NCBI RefSeq assembly: GCF_004343585.1
Contig: NZ_SLYW01000009.1
Span: 62,001 to 126,000 of the forward strand
Direction: 5' to 3'
Origin: Neorhizobium sp. JUb45
Lineage (GTDB): Bacteria; Pseudomonadota; Alphaproteobacteria; Rhizobiales; Rhizobiaceae
DNA length: 64,000 nt
Shown here one piece after another: positions 7,709-17,470 of the stretch (the stretch's first letter is position 1; each line of letters opens with the position of its first letter). A program made the position numbers and the translations under genes. The notes beneath the pieces were generated by a model. That model did no database searches. It was given only the letters and a program-made list of their open reading frames with translations, and had not been told where the DNA came from.

Positions 7709-9637
7709 ATGCAAGGATTTAGTCGCCGCGCGTTTCTGGCTGCGAGTACTGCCGCTGTTATTCTGCCTGCAATGCCTGCGCTTGCGCAGGTGACTCCCGC
7801 CAGGGAGCCGGCCATGCTGGAAGCTTTGGTCAAGGCAGGGAACCTTCCCGCAGTCGCGGATCGCCTGCCGATCAACCCACTCGTCGTAACGCCTCTTGAT
7901 CGCGTCGGCACCCATGGGGGTGACTGGAACAGCGCGATTGTCGGTGGTGGATCCCTATCAATGCTGTTTCGTTACCAGGCCTACGAGCCTCTTGTTCGTT
8001 ATGCGCCGGATTGGTCGGGTGTGGTGCCGAACGTCGCAGAGCATTTTGAAAGCAATACCGATGCGACCGAATTCACTTTCAGGCTTCGCAAGGGGATGAA
8101 GTGGTCGGATGGAGAGCCTTTCACCACCGAGGACATCCTGTTCTGGTACGAGGATATCTTCGATTATGATGGCCTGAACGACGTTGGCCAGAACCATCTG
8201 CGAGCTGGAGGCAAAAAGGCGCGGTTCGAGGCTGTCGACGACGTCACGTTCAAGGTGATCTTCGCGGCACCCAACGGACTATTCCCGCTGCGGCTCGCTT
8301 GGGCAAACGACGACCAGACGACGCGTGCACCGAAACATTACCTGAAGCAGTTCCACATAAAATATAATCCGGATGCCGAGCAGCAGGCCAAGGCCAAGGG
8401 AGCTTCCGGCTGGATCCAATTGTTCCAGCGTGAAGCTGGTCTCGTCGTCGACAACGAGTTCTTCCAGAACTCGCAGCGCCCGGTCATTCACGCCTGGAAA
8501 ATGGCAATAGCGCCGGGGCAGAGCACCGACCGCGCGGTTGCCGAACGTAACCCCTATTATTGGAAGGTCGATACCGAGGGCAATCAACTGCCTTACCTTG
8601 ATCGCATCGTTTACCAGATGGTGGCCGATGCACAGGTCTTGCTGTTGAAAGCCATGCAGGGTGAGATCGACCTGATGGACCAATACATAGCCACCCCAGC
8701 CAACCGTGCCGTCCTTTACGACTCCCAGGAACAGGGCAAGTTCGGCCTTTATACGCTGACCTCGACCGAGACCAACGAGATGGTCTTCCAGCTCAACCTC
8801 AACCATCCTAACGAGGCCAAGCGAAAACTCTACAACAACAAGGATTTCAGGGCGGCGCTGTCTATGGCACTGGACCGTCAGGCTATCATCGACACTGTGT
8901 TCATCGGCCAAGGAACGATCTCGCAGCCCGCCGTCCGGGCGGAAGATCCACTCTACAACGAACGCCTGGCTACACAGTTCACTCAGTACGATCCCGATGC
9001 TGCCAACGCCCTGCTGGACAAGATCCTTCCGAACAAAGACGGTGAGGGTTTCCGACAGGATGAAAGCGGCAAACGGGTGACGATCATCTTCGAGATCGAT
9101 CAGGCGCGCGCAACGTTTCTTGACATCTTCCAGCTCGCGTTGCCAATGTTCCAGGCGGTCGGCGTGGATGTGCAGATGCGAAGCATGGACCGCTCCCTGT
9201 GGGAGGTTCGGGTTCGCCAGGGCATCGAGTTCGATGGCACAGCGCATCGCTTCGGTGGCAATGGCGGTATCGCAGCCATCCTCGACCCACGCTACTTCAT
9301 CCCCAACACGACAGAAGCCCTCTACGCTAAGGGGTGGCAGTTATGGTACCGCGACCCCGCATCCAAGGGAGCGGTCGAACCACCCCAGCCGGTCAAGGAC
9401 GCGTTGGAACGATATGACCGCGTGCTAGGCTCGCCGGATCCAGAGGTACAACGTAAGTTGATGGCAGAAATTCTCGAGATCGCCGCCGACCAGTTCTATG
9501 TCTTCGGCGTCTGCCTGCCGAGCGACAGTTACGGCGTGGTGCGAAACGACATGCAGAACGTCCCCAAGACGATGCCGAACTCCTGGGGTTATCCGACGCC
9601 GGGACCTGCGAACCCCGAGACCTTCTTCAAGGCCTGA
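7709..9637 (+). CDS. ABC transporter substrate-binding protein, family 5 (peptide/oligosaccharide type), Tat-exported
   Basis: 642 residues. The start at 7709 (after GGAGGAGG) gives a twin-arginine leader, FSRRAFLAAS followed by a hydrophobic stretch and ALAQ-type cleavage. The mature protein has the SBP_bac_5 hallmarks: HGGDWNSAIVGGG, LAEHFESNTDATEFTFRLRKGMKWS split over residues 95-130, and the helix NNKDFRAALSMALDRQAI. At about 640 residues it is longer than dipeptide binders and resembles the subgroup that binds oligosaccharides or plant-derived compounds. It heads an operon with two Dpp-type permeases and a double ATPase, so the importer is complete. Peptide binding cannot be excluded from sequence, but the neighbours are all carbohydrate or organic-acid enzymes. 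Confidence 0.93.
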   Translation: MQGFSRRAFLAASTAAVILPAMPALAQVTPAREPAMLEALVKAGNLPAVADRLPINPLVVTPLDRVGTHGGDWNSAIVGGGSLSMLFRYQAYEPLVRYAPDWSGVVPNVAEHFESNTDATEFTFRLRKGMKWSDGEPFTTEDILFWYEDIFDYDGLNDVGQNHLRAGGKKARFEAVDDVTFKVIFAAPNGLFPLRLAWANDDQTTRAPKHYLKQFHIKYNPDAEQQAKAKGASGWIQLFQREAGLVVDNEFFQNSQRPVIHAWKMAIAPGQSTDRAVAERNPYYWKVDTEGNQLPYLDRIVYQMVADAQVLLLKAMQGEIDLMDQYIATPANRAVLYDSQEQGKFGLYTLTSTETNEMVFQLNLNHPNEAKRKLYNNKDFRAALSMALDRQAIIDTVFIGQGTISQPAVRAEDPLYNERLATQFTQYDPDAANALLDKILPNKDGEGFRQDESGKRVTIIFEIDQARATFLDIFQLALPMFQAVGVDVQMRSMDRSLWEVRVRQGIEFDGTAHRFGGNGGIAAILDPRYFIPNTTEALYAKGWQLWYRDPASKGAVEPPQPVKDALERYDRVLGSPDPEVQRKLMAEILEIAADQFYVFGVCLPSDSYGVVRNDMQNVPKTMPNSWGYPTPGPANPETFFKA

Positions 9638-9740
9638 TCACACTGTCTCGTCCCTGTCCTGGAAAGGTCCGGGACGCGTACTTCAACCTGTTGCACGTGC
9701 CCCACGGCGCGAAGGCACCCTATTGCCATGGAAAGCCCAT

Positions 9741-11855
9741 ATGCTGCATCGACCAAGCGAAGCCGTTGTTTCCACCGATCGTTCTCCTGAATGGTACAAG
9801 TCCGCCACCCGCTGGACACAGCTGACATTCGCGGAAGATGATCCCGATAAATACGATCCGGAATTCTGGATCGACGTGTTTCGGCGCACCAAGTCGAACG
9901 CAGTGTGCCTCTCGGCCGGCGGCTACATTGCCTACTATCCCAGCGAAATCCCGCTGCATTACGTGTCGAAATTCATCGGCGGCACAGACCCATTCGGCAC
10001 CATCGTCGAGGGAGCTCGCAAGCTTGGCATGCATGTCATGGCGCGTGTCGACCCGCATGCCATCCACGCGGACGCGGCGGCTGCCCATCCGGAGTGGGTA
10101 GCGATCAACCGGGACGGTACGCCACGCGAACACTGGGCCTTCCCCGGCATCTACGTGACCGACGCGCTGGGAAGCTACAACCGCGACTTTACCACCGAGG
10201 TCATCCGGGAGATCGTCACCAAATACGATATCGATGCGGTGTTCGCCAACCGCTGGCAGGGGCACGGCGTTTCATACAGCGAAGATAATCAAAGACGTTT
10301 CAAAAGCGAAACCGGCTTTGACCTTCCCGCGAAAGCGGATGCCACCGATCCCGCATGGCAGGCATGGGCCGCATGGCGCCGGCGGGTACTCACGGACCTC
10401 GTGGTCTACTGGGACGAGACGGTGAAGGCCATCCGCCCCCACGCGAGCTTCATCCCCAACATGAGCGGTTCATCGCTCATGGAGTTCGACCTGTCACTCA
10501 TCCAGAAGCATTGCCCGATCCTGTTCGTTGACCACCAGGCGCGCCAAGGCGTCGAGGTCGGCTGGTCTGCCGGCCGCAACGGCAAGCGCATCCGCGGGAC
10601 GTTCCGCGACCGTCCGGTCGGGCTGATCACCTCCATCGGGCCGGAGGAAGAATATCGCTGGAAGGACAGCGTCCAGAGCGGCGAAGAGATCAAGCTGTGG
10701 ATCCATGATGGCATGGCGCAGGGACTGTTTCCCTGGTTCACAAAATTCAACGCCTGCGTTCCGGATGATCGCTGGGTGCAGCCGGTCGTCGAGGCATTTA
10801 ACCTGCATGCGGACATCGAGCCACAAATCGAGGGAATGCAGCCGACAGCCGAGATCGCCATCATCGATCCGTCGACGACGCTCAGGCACTGGGCACCAGA
10901 AGAGCGGCACATCGCCGAACACAACGATCTCGGTTTCTATCACGCCCTGGTCGAAGCGCGCATTCCGTTCGAGTTCCTCTCCGACCAAGTGATGACCCCA
11001 GAAGCACTCGACCGCTTCAAGCTGATCGTACTGGCCAACGCTACATATCTATCCGACGAACAGTGCTTGGCGATTGAGCAATATGTCCAGCGCGGCGGTT
11101 CGGTCGTGGCGGCAAGCGAGACCTCGCTCTACGACGAAGTTGGCACTCGACGGGATGATTTCGGTCTCTCGCGGGTATTCGGCGCATCTCTGACATCGGC
11201 TCCACGCGGTCCTGTCAAAAACACCTACGTGGCGCTGTCCGGCTCGCACCCTGTCAACAAGGGCTATGAGGGCGCCTCTCGCATCATCGGCGGTACACGT
11301 CTGATCGCTGTCGATGCAGATGCGACGGCAGACACCCCGTTCCTCTACGTGCCTGACTTTCCAGATCTGCCGATGGAGGAGGTCTACCCCCGGGAGGCGC
11401 CGACCGGAGCCGCCGTCGTTGCACGCGACACCGGCCACGGAGGACGCGTCGTCTACATCCCGTGGAATATCGGCGAGGTCTTCTGGAAGGTGCTTGCTCC
11501 CGATCACGGCCGATTGATCGCCAATGCGGTGAACTGGGCGATCGGCAAGGATCATCGCGTCCGGGTCGAGGGCAAAGGGATCATCGATATCGCCGTCTAC
11601 GAGAGTGAGGACGCCATGGCGATCTTCCTGGTCAACCTCACCAACCCGATGATGATGAAGGGTCCCTTGCGGGAGGTCTATCCGATCGGTCAGCAAAACC
11701 TGTCGATCGAACTGCCGAAGGGGCGCAAGCCGGGGGCGATAAAGCTGCTCGTTGGCACTGAAGCGGTTTCAAGCCGTATCGTGGGGAACCGTGTCGAAAT
11801 CCTGGTGCCTACCATTGAGGCTCTTGAGACGGTTCATCTCACCTGGCAGTCGTGA
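9741..11855 (+). CDS. GHL6-type hypothetical glycoside hydrolase with beta-galactosidase-like trimerisation domain
   Basis: 704 residues without signal peptide, so cytoplasmic. The first ~330 residues form a TIM-barrel-like region (TRWTQLTFAEDDPDKYDPEF; HVMARVDPHAIHADAAAAHP; GIYVTDALGSYNRDF; DIDAVFANRWQG) that I recognise as the hypothetical glycosyl hydrolase 6 (GHL6) type. Residues ~370-580 resemble the GATase-like trimerisation domain of family 42 beta-galactosidases (FKLIVLANATYLSDEQCLAI, then GGSVVAASETSLYDE), and a beta-rich tail follows. ATG 9741 has GGAAAG just upstream; the longer frame overlaps the previous gene's end. Acidic residues are plentiful but the catalytic pair is not identified. 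Its place between binding protein and permeases suggests it cleaves the imported glycoside inside the cell. Confidence 0.78.
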   Translation: MLHRPSEAVVSTDRSPEWYKSATRWTQLTFAEDDPDKYDPEFWIDVFRRTKSNAVCLSAGGYIAYYPSEIPLHYVSKFIGGTDPFGTIVEGARKLGMHVMARVDPHAIHADAAAAHPEWVAINRDGTPREHWAFPGIYVTDALGSYNRDFTTEVIREIVTKYDIDAVFANRWQGHGVSYSEDNQRRFKSETGFDLPAKADATDPAWQAWAAWRRRVLTDLVVYWDETVKAIRPHASFIPNMSGSSLMEFDLSLIQKHCPILFVDHQARQGVEVGWSAGRNGKRIRGTFRDRPVGLITSIGPEEEYRWKDSVQSGEEIKLWIHDGMAQGLFPWFTKFNACVPDDRWVQPVVEAFNLHADIEPQIEGMQPTAEIAIIDPSTTLRHWAPEERHIAEHNDLGFYHALVEARIPFEFLSDQVMTPEALDRFKLIVLANATYLSDEQCLAIEQYVQRGGSVVAASETSLYDEVGTRRDDFGLSRVFGASLTSAPRGPVKNTYVALSGSHPVNKGYEGASRIIGGTRLIAVDADATADTPFLYVPDFPDLPMEEVYPREAPTGAAVVARDTGHGGRVVYIPWNIGEVFWKVLAPDHGRLIANAVNWAIGKDHRVRVEGKGIIDIAVYESEDAMAIFLVNLTNPMMMKGPLREVYPIGQQNLSIELPKGRKPGAIKLLVGTEAVSSRIVGNRVEILVPTIEALETVHLTWQS

Positions 11856-11882
11856 GCCAAGCAATAGCAGCGGGAGGAGACC

Positions 11883-12869
11883 ATGCTTGCTTATGTGGCG
11901 AAGCGCGTTCTGTACATGATACCGACCTTGTTCGGCATGTCGCTGATCGCCTTCATGATCATCCAGTTGCCGCCCGGCGACTATCTGACGTCACTTCTGT
12001 CCACCATGGCCGATGGGGGACAGAACCTGGACGAGGCCACGATCGCGCGGTTGCGCACACAGTACGGCCTCGACCAGCCGGTCCATGTTCAGTACTTTGT
12101 CTGGATTGGCGGAATACTGACCCGTGGCGATTTCGGCTACTCATTCGAATGGAACCAGCCGGTTTCCACCCTAATTTGGGACCGGATGGGATCAACTTTG
12201 CTGATCTCGCTGGCAAGCCTTTTAATGGTATGGGCGATCTCGCTCCCAATCGGCATTTATTCGGCGGTGAGGCGGCATTCGTTCGGCGACCACGCCTTCA
12301 CGTTGCTGGGATTCATCGGGCTTGCCGTGCCGAACTTCATCATGGCGCTTACCTTGATGTATGCCAGCTATCGGTTCTTAGGGCAAAGCGTGGGCGGCAT
12401 CTTCTCTCCCGCCTTCGTTGATGCTCCCTGGAGCCTTGCCAAGCTCACGGATATGCTGAGCCACATGTGGATCCCGGTGATCGTCATCGCCATGTCCGGC
12501 ACTGCCGCCATGATCCGCATCCTCCGAGCGAACCTCTCCGATGAACTAAGCAAGCCCTATGTGATCACGGCTCGCGCCAAGGGACTGCCCGAGCACAAGG
12601 TTATCCTGAAATATCCCGTGCGCATCGCGCTCAATCCGTTTGTCAGCTCTATCGGCTGGGTGCTGCCGGACCTCGTCTCCGGTGTGACCATCACAGCGAT
12701 CGTTCTGAACTTGCCGACCGCCGGTCCTTTGCTCCTGCGCGCGTTGGTTGGCCAGGACATGTATCTGGCGGGCAGCTTCATTCTCCTGATGGGTGTGCTG
12801 ACGTTGGTTGGGATGCTGATCTCCGACATTCTTCTGGCGGTGCTTGATCCGCGAATTCGGTTCAACTGA
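11883..12869 (+). CDS. ABC transporter permease (DppB/OppB type)
   Basis: 328 residues, six membrane segments. It starts MLAYVAKRVLYMIPTLFGMS, the characteristic opening of DppB/OppB proteins, followed by a long periplasmic section with LRTQYGLDQPVHVQYFVWIG. The coupling loop is visible at YVITARAKGLPEHKVILKYP. GGGAGGAGA lies just upstream of the ATG. Functions as one half of the membrane channel with the next gene. The gap to the hydrolase gene is 27 bases, consistent with one operon. Confidence 0.94.
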   Translation: MLAYVAKRVLYMIPTLFGMSLIAFMIIQLPPGDYLTSLLSTMADGGQNLDEATIARLRTQYGLDQPVHVQYFVWIGGILTRGDFGYSFEWNQPVSTLIWDRMGSTLLISLASLLMVWAISLPIGIYSAVRRHSFGDHAFTLLGFIGLAVPNFIMALTLMYASYRFLGQSVGGIFSPAFVDAPWSLAKLTDMLSHMWIPVIVIAMSGTAAMIRILRANLSDELSKPYVITARAKGLPEHKVILKYPVRIALNPFVSSIGWVLPDLVSGVTITAIVLNLPTAGPLLLRALVGQDMYLAGSFILLMGVLTLVGMLISDILLAVLDPRIRFN

Positions 12870-12879
12870 GGGGGGCGCC

Positions 12880-14055
12880 ATGTTGATCGACAGAAATTCT
12901 ACCGCCGTACTCGAGACTGGTCCCGCCGTCAGCCCGCTGAAGTCGGGAGGGAAGGTCAAAACTCTGGAAGCTGCCGGACAGTGGACCCTCATCCGCCGGC
13001 GCTTCTTCCGCCACAAGGTCGCGGCTGTCGCCGGCGGCATCATTGTCGTGCTCTACTTGATCGGCGCCTTCGCCGAGTTCCTGGCGCCCGGCCTGCCCAA
13101 CACGTCCCGGCCCCAGTTCACCTTTGCACCACCTCAGAGGATCTCACTATTTGCGCCGAATGCTGATGGCGAGACCAGGTTCCTGCCACATGTCAAGGGC
13201 TACAAGATCGAGATCGAGCCTAAGGCGCTACGCCGTAGCTTCGTTGTCGACCAGACGAAGGTCATACCGATCGGCTTCTTCGTCAAAGGTGCGCCTTACA
13301 AACTCTGGGGTGTCATCCCGATGGAGACTCATCTGGTCGGTCCACTGGATGCGCGCGAACCAATGTATCTGCTTGGTTCCGACCGCCTCGGTCGAGACCT
13401 GATGAGCCGCCTGATCTACGGAACGCGGGTCTCTATGTCGATCGGGCTCGTGGGCGTGGCGATTTCGCTGTCGCTTGGCGTGATCATGGGAGCAGTTTCC
13501 GGTTACTATGGCGGTTGGGTCGATACACTCATTCAACGGATCATCGAGATCGTCAGCGCTATGCCGACCATTCCGCTCTGGCTCGGGCTAGCGGCTGCAA
13601 TCCCGCTTAGCTGGTCGCCGCTTTCTGTCTACTTCATGGTAACGCTGATCGTATCGCTTCTGAGTTGGACGGGGCTCGCACGAGAGGTCAGGGGGCGCTT
13701 TTTCTCGCTGCGCGGCGATGACTTCGTCACTACTGCGAGGCTGGATGGGGCCGGCGAGCGGAGGATCATCTTTCGCCACATCTTGCCGTCGCTCACTAGC
13801 CATATTCTCGCAGTCGTGACGCTCGCCATCCCGACAATGATCGTAGCGGAAACGTCCTTGTCATTCCTCGGCGTCGGCCTGAAGCCGCCGGTCGTCAGCT
13901 GGGGTGTGTTGCTTCAGGATGCTCAGAACGTCCGCACGGTCGCAACCGCGCCGTGGTTGCTCATCTGGCCCAGCCTCGCGGTCGTGCTCGCGGTGCTGTC
14001 CTTCAATTTCTTCGGCGACGGCCTGCGTGATGCAGCCGATCCCTACGACACTTGA
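12880..14055 (+). CDS. ABC transporter permease (DppC/OppC type) with N-terminal extension
   Basis: 391 residues, somewhat long for DppC (about 300). The extra length is in the N-terminus (a ~35-residue cytoplasmic leader) and in an enlarged first periplasmic loop of about 100 residues between the first membrane segment (VAGGIIVVLYLIGAFAEFLA) and the LLGSDRLGRDLMSRLIYG motif that opens the conserved permease domain. The EAA loop reads FVTTARLDGAGERRIIFRHI then LPSL. The ATG at 12880 lies ten bases after the upstream stop. Such extended DppC proteins are typical of the oligosaccharide-type subgroup of family 5 importers, in agreement with the binding protein. Confidence 0.92.
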   Translation: MLIDRNSTAVLETGPAVSPLKSGGKVKTLEAAGQWTLIRRRFFRHKVAAVAGGIIVVLYLIGAFAEFLAPGLPNTSRPQFTFAPPQRISLFAPNADGETRFLPHVKGYKIEIEPKALRRSFVVDQTKVIPIGFFVKGAPYKLWGVIPMETHLVGPLDAREPMYLLGSDRLGRDLMSRLIYGTRVSMSIGLVGVAISLSLGVIMGAVSGYYGGWVDTLIQRIIEIVSAMPTIPLWLGLAAAIPLSWSPLSVYFMVTLIVSLLSWTGLAREVRGRFFSLRGDDFVTTARLDGAGERRIIFRHILPSLTSHILAVVTLAIPTMIVAETSLSFLGVGLKPPVVSWGVLLQDAQNVRTVATAPWLLIWPSLAVVLAVLSFNFFGDGLRDAADPYDT

Positions 14056-14066
14056 GAGGAAGTTCG

Positions 14067-15779
14067 ATGATGAAGCCCAATGCGCTGCTCTCGGTCCGCA
14101 ATTTGTCGATCGATTTCCACCTCCGGACACATGTGCTCCACGCTGTGCGCGACGTCACCTTCGACCTGAAGCGCGGAAAGACGATGGCGCTTGTCGGCGA
14201 AAGCGGTTCGGGAAAATCTGTCACGGCCCGCGGCCTGATGCGGATCATCGACAAGCCCGGCCGTATGACCGGCGGCCAGATCCTGCTCGACGGCCCGGAC
14301 GGGCCTGTGGATGTCGCCCAGTTTAAGGAGGGGAGCCGCGAGGTGTTGGGCATCCGCGGCGGTCGGATCGGACTGATCTTTCAGGAGCCGATGAGCTCTT
14401 TGTCACCGGTTCATACGATCGGCTCGCAGATCGTTGAGGCGGTTCGCCTGCACAAGCGGGTCTCGAAGAAAGAGGCGCGCGTTCGTTGCATTGAGCTGCT
14501 GCGCCAGGTCGAAATCCCGCAGCCAGAACTGATGACCGATCGCTACACGTTCGAGTTTTCCGGCGGCATGCGGCAGAGGGCCATGATCGCCATGGCGCTC
14601 GCCTGTGATCCGGAAGTGCTAATCGCCGACGAGCCGACGACGGCGCTCGACGTCACGACGCAGGCGGAGATCCTCGACCTCATCAAGCGGCTGCAGGACG
14701 AGCGCGGCATGGCAATGCTGCTAATCACCCACGACATGGGGATCGTCGCCGAAGTTGCGGATGAGGTTGCCGTTATGCGCTTCGGCAAGATCGTCGAGCA
14801 GGGGCCGGTCGACGACATCTTCCACGCAAGCCGGCATCCGTATACGCGACAGCTTCTCGATGCGACGGTCAAGCTGGAAAGTGGCGCGGCAGGGCGCGCG
14901 TTGCCGGCATCGCTCGCTCCGACCGTCGCGCCGGTTCTCTCCATCAGAAACCTGACCAAGATCTACGGCGCACCGTCACGCATGTTTTCGCGCGGCAGCG
15001 GTCGCGGCCTGGTCGCCGTCGATGACGCCGATCTTGATCTCTTCCCCGGCGAAAACCTCGGTATCGTTGGGGAGAGCGGCTCGGGCAAGACGACGCTCGG
15101 CAGGATGATCCTGCGCATCGTAGAGCCGACGTCGGGTAGCGTCACATACCGTGCCGACGAGGCGGCCTCACCGGTCGATGTCACGACGCTCGGCAAGGCC
15201 GATCTGCGGCGCTATCATCAGGATGTGAGGCTGATTTTCCAGGATCCGTTCGCCTCGCTCAATCCGCGCATGACAGTCAAGCAGATCATCGGCGATCCGC
15301 TCGTCATCTCCAAGGCCATGTCTGGCAGGGCCCTGGAGGCGCGCGTCGCCGAGTTGCTGGGCAAGGTGGGCCTTGATCCTCTTGCCATGGAACGTTACCC
15401 GCACGCGTTTTCAGGCGGTCAGCGCCAGCGCATTGGTATCGCCCGGGCGCTCGCGCTCAATCCCAAGGTGATCGTCGCCGACGAGGCGACCTCCGCGCTC
15501 GACGTGTCAATCCGCAGCCAGATACTCGACCTGTTGCTCGACATTCAGAAGCAGTTGCACCTCAGCTTCGTCTTCATCTCTCACGATATCTCGGTCGTGC
15601 GGTACTTCTGCGACCGCGTGGCGGTCATGCACAGGGGAAAGGTCGTTGAAGTCGGCGATGCGGAGTCAATCTGCACCAACCCGTCGCAGCCCTACACGAA
15701 GCGGCTGATTTCCTCCGTCCCCAATCCGGATCCCCGCAACAAGCGCATGCTTCACCGCCTGCGCGCAGATCAAGTTTGA
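14067..15779 (+). CDS. ABC transporter, fused double ATP-binding protein (DppD-DppF type)
   Basis: 570 residues with two complete nucleotide-binding domains. Domain 1: Walker A GESGSGKSVTARGL, signature FSGGMRQRAMIAMAL, Walker B VLIADEPTTALD. Domain 2 (from about residue 297): Walker A GESGSGKTTLGRMIL, signature FSGGQRQRIGIARAL, Walker B VIVADEATSALD. Each half has the oligopeptide-type C-terminal segment (RHPYTRQLLDATV; SQPYTKRLISSVPNPDPRN). ATG 14067 follows GAGAGGAAG. Energises the importer formed with the two preceding permeases. All nucleotide-binding residues look intact. Confidence 0.95.
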   Translation: MMKPNALLSVRNLSIDFHLRTHVLHAVRDVTFDLKRGKTMALVGESGSGKSVTARGLMRIIDKPGRMTGGQILLDGPDGPVDVAQFKEGSREVLGIRGGRIGLIFQEPMSSLSPVHTIGSQIVEAVRLHKRVSKKEARVRCIELLRQVEIPQPELMTDRYTFEFSGGMRQRAMIAMALACDPEVLIADEPTTALDVTTQAEILDLIKRLQDERGMAMLLITHDMGIVAEVADEVAVMRFGKIVEQGPVDDIFHASRHPYTRQLLDATVKLESGAAGRALPASLAPTVAPVLSIRNLTKIYGAPSRMFSRGSGRGLVAVDDADLDLFPGENLGIVGESGSGKTTLGRMILRIVEPTSGSVTYRADEAASPVDVTTLGKADLRRYHQDVRLIFQDPFASLNPRMTVKQIIGDPLVISKAMSGRALEARVAELLGKVGLDPLAMERYPHAFSGGQRQRIGIARALALNPKVIVADEATSALDVSIRSQILDLLLDIQKQLHLSFVFISHDISVVRYFCDRVAVMHRGKVVEVGDAESICTNPSQPYTKRLISSVPNPDPRNKRMLHRLRADQV

Positions 15780-15789
15780 GCCGTTCAGC

Positions 15790-16566
15790 ATGCCTAAGTT
15801 CGCAGCCAATCTTTCCATGCTCTACACCGAGCATTCCTTCATCGACCGCTTTGCCGCCGCCGCTACGGATGGCTTCCGGGCGGTAGAATACGTCAGCCCC
15901 TATGAGGAAGCCCCTCAAGCGATCGCCGCCGAGCTGGCACGCCATGATCTGCAGCAAGCCCTGTTCAATCTGCCAGCCGGCAACTGGGCAGTAGGCGAGC
16001 GGGGCATAGCCTGCCTGCCGGACAGGGTCGCGGAATTCCAGGCATCCGTGACCAGAGCGATCAAGTACGCGGACGCACTCGGCTGCCGCAAGGTCAACTG
16101 CCTTGCCGGCATCGTGCCCGCCGCCGTTGAGCCTGACGTAGCCGAGGCGACGTTCGTAGATAATCTGCGCTATGCTGCCGAACAGTTGGCCGATGCCGGA
16201 ATCTCGCTGGTCTTCGAGCCGATCAACACCCGCGACATCCCCGGCTACTTTTTGACAACGACGGATCAGGCTGAGCGGATCATGGATCGGGTTGGCCATT
16301 CCAACCTACTGATCCAATACGATTTCTATCACATGCAGATCATGCAAGGTGATCTCGTCTCCACCTTCGAGAGGCTGCGGGGCAAGATCGGCCATGTTCA
16401 GATCGCTGATAATCCTGGACGCCACGAGCCGGGGAGTGGGGAGATCAACCATGACTTCATCTTCAGGCGCCTGGATGAACTCGGCTACGACGGCTGGGTC
16501 GGGTGCGAATATCGACCGGCCGCCGGCACCAGCGAAGGACTGGGCTGGATGAAGGCATATCAGTAA
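15790..16566 (+). CDS. hyi: Hydroxypyruvate isomerase family protein (Hyi / OtnI-like)
   Basis: 258 residues, a single AP-endonuclease-2-type TIM barrel of full length. Family landmarks: FNLPAGNWAVGERGIACLP, VFEPINTRDIPGYFLTT with the metal-ligand Glu, QYDFYHMQIMQGD, VQIADNPGRHEPGSGEINHD, and the second acidic ligand in the closing GWVGCEYRPA. Hyi interconverts hydroxypyruvate and tartronate semialdehyde; close relatives (OtnI) isomerise 2-oxo-tetronates, and the sequence alone does not separate the two. The next two genes encode tartronate-semialdehyde reductase-like and glycerate kinase proteins, which favours the hydroxypyruvate or an analogous C3/C4 acid route. Ten bases separate it from the ATPase gene. 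Confidence 0.88.
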   Translation: MPKFAANLSMLYTEHSFIDRFAAAATDGFRAVEYVSPYEEAPQAIAAELARHDLQQALFNLPAGNWAVGERGIACLPDRVAEFQASVTRAIKYADALGCRKVNCLAGIVPAAVEPDVAEATFVDNLRYAAEQLADAGISLVFEPINTRDIPGYFLTTTDQAERIMDRVGHSNLLIQYDFYHMQIMQGDLVSTFERLRGKIGHVQIADNPGRHEPGSGEINHDFIFRRLDELGYDGWVGCEYRPAAGTSEGLGWMKAYQ

Positions 16567-16578
16567 GGAGATTGAGCT

Positions 16579-17430
16579 TTGAAGATCGGATTTATCGGAC
16601 TGGGCGTCATGGGCCGCCCGATGGCGCAGCACTTGATCGAAGCGGGCCACGAGCTTTACCTACATCGGGTGAAGCCTGCTTCGACGCATCTTGTCAAGCA
16701 TGGCGCGACGGCCTGCGCTTCCGCCATGGAGGTGGCGCAGGCTGCCGAAGTCATCATTCTCATGCTGCCCGACACGCCTGATGTCGAAACCGTGCTGTTT
16801 GGAGAAGAGGGGGTTGCGCAGGGTCTTAGCAGCGGCAAGCTGGTGATCGACATGAGCTCGATTTCGCCGCTGGCGACCAAGGATTTCGCCGCCCGTATCG
16901 AGGCCTGCGGTTGCGACTATGTCGACGCGCCTGTCTCGGGCGGAGAGGTCGGCGCAAAAGCCGCCTCGCTCACGATCATGGCCGGCGGAAAGCCGGAAGC
17001 GTTTGAGCGCGCAAAGCCCCTGTTTGAAAAGATGGGCAAGAACATCACGTTGATCGGCGGTGTCGGCGATGGTCAGATCGCCAAGGTCGCCAACCAGATC
17101 GTCGTCGCCCTCAACATTCAGGCCGTATCGGAAGCTATCAGGTTTTCCAGAAAGGCGGGCGCCGATCCGACCGTCGTTCGCAAAGCCCTGTTGGGCGGTT
17201 TTGCAGCGTCGCGGGTTCTCGAAATTCACGGAGAGCGGATGATTAACGAAGCCTTCGAGCCCGGCTTCCGCATGCGCTTACATCATAAGGATCTGTCGTT
17301 GGCGCTGGAATCCGCACGCCTGCTGGAGATTATGCTGCCCAATACCGCAATGGTGCACCAGTTGATGAACAGTGCCCTGGAAAAAGGTCTGGGTGACACG
17401 GACCACTCGGCGCTCATTAAGGCATTATGA
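16579..17430 (+). CDS. glxR: 2-hydroxy-3-oxopropionate (tartronate semialdehyde) reductase-like NAD(P)-dependent dehydrogenase
   Basis: 283 residues, a beta-hydroxyacid dehydrogenase. Rossmann motif IGFIGLGVMGRPMAQHL at the N-terminus; substrate-binding signature DAPVSGGEVGAKAASLTIMA; catalytic Lys in the GQIAKVANQIVVALN segment. The start is TTG at 16579, supported by AAGGAG eight bases upstream and by alignment of the Rossmann motif to residue 2. Expected reaction: tartronate semialdehyde to D-glycerate, using the product of the preceding isomerase. L-threonate dehydrogenase (LtnD) and 3-hydroxyisobutyrate dehydrogenases are the closest alternatives. The next gene, glycerate kinase, is the logical following step. 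Confidence 0.88.
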   Translation: MKIGFIGLGVMGRPMAQHLIEAGHELYLHRVKPASTHLVKHGATACASAMEVAQAAEVIILMLPDTPDVETVLFGEEGVAQGLSSGKLVIDMSSISPLATKDFAARIEACGCDYVDAPVSGGEVGAKAASLTIMAGGKPEAFERAKPLFEKMGKNITLIGGVGDGQIAKVANQIVVALNIQAVSEAIRFSRKAGADPTVVRKALLGGFAASRVLEIHGERMINEAFEPGFRMRLHHKDLSLALESARLLEIMLPNTAMVHQLMNSALEKGLGDTDHSALIKAL

Positions 17431-17470
17431 CGTTGCCACCGCGAAGTTCGACCGACAGGAGCAACGCACG

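Noticed and set aside
8279..9247. Minus-strand 322-residue ORF opposite the family-5 binding protein
   Set aside because: Shadow of the plus-strand gene, without family features.
11852..12421. Plus-strand frame overlapping the DppB-type permease
   Set aside because: Alternate frame of the permease; the 11883 frame has the DppB N-terminus and six membrane segments.
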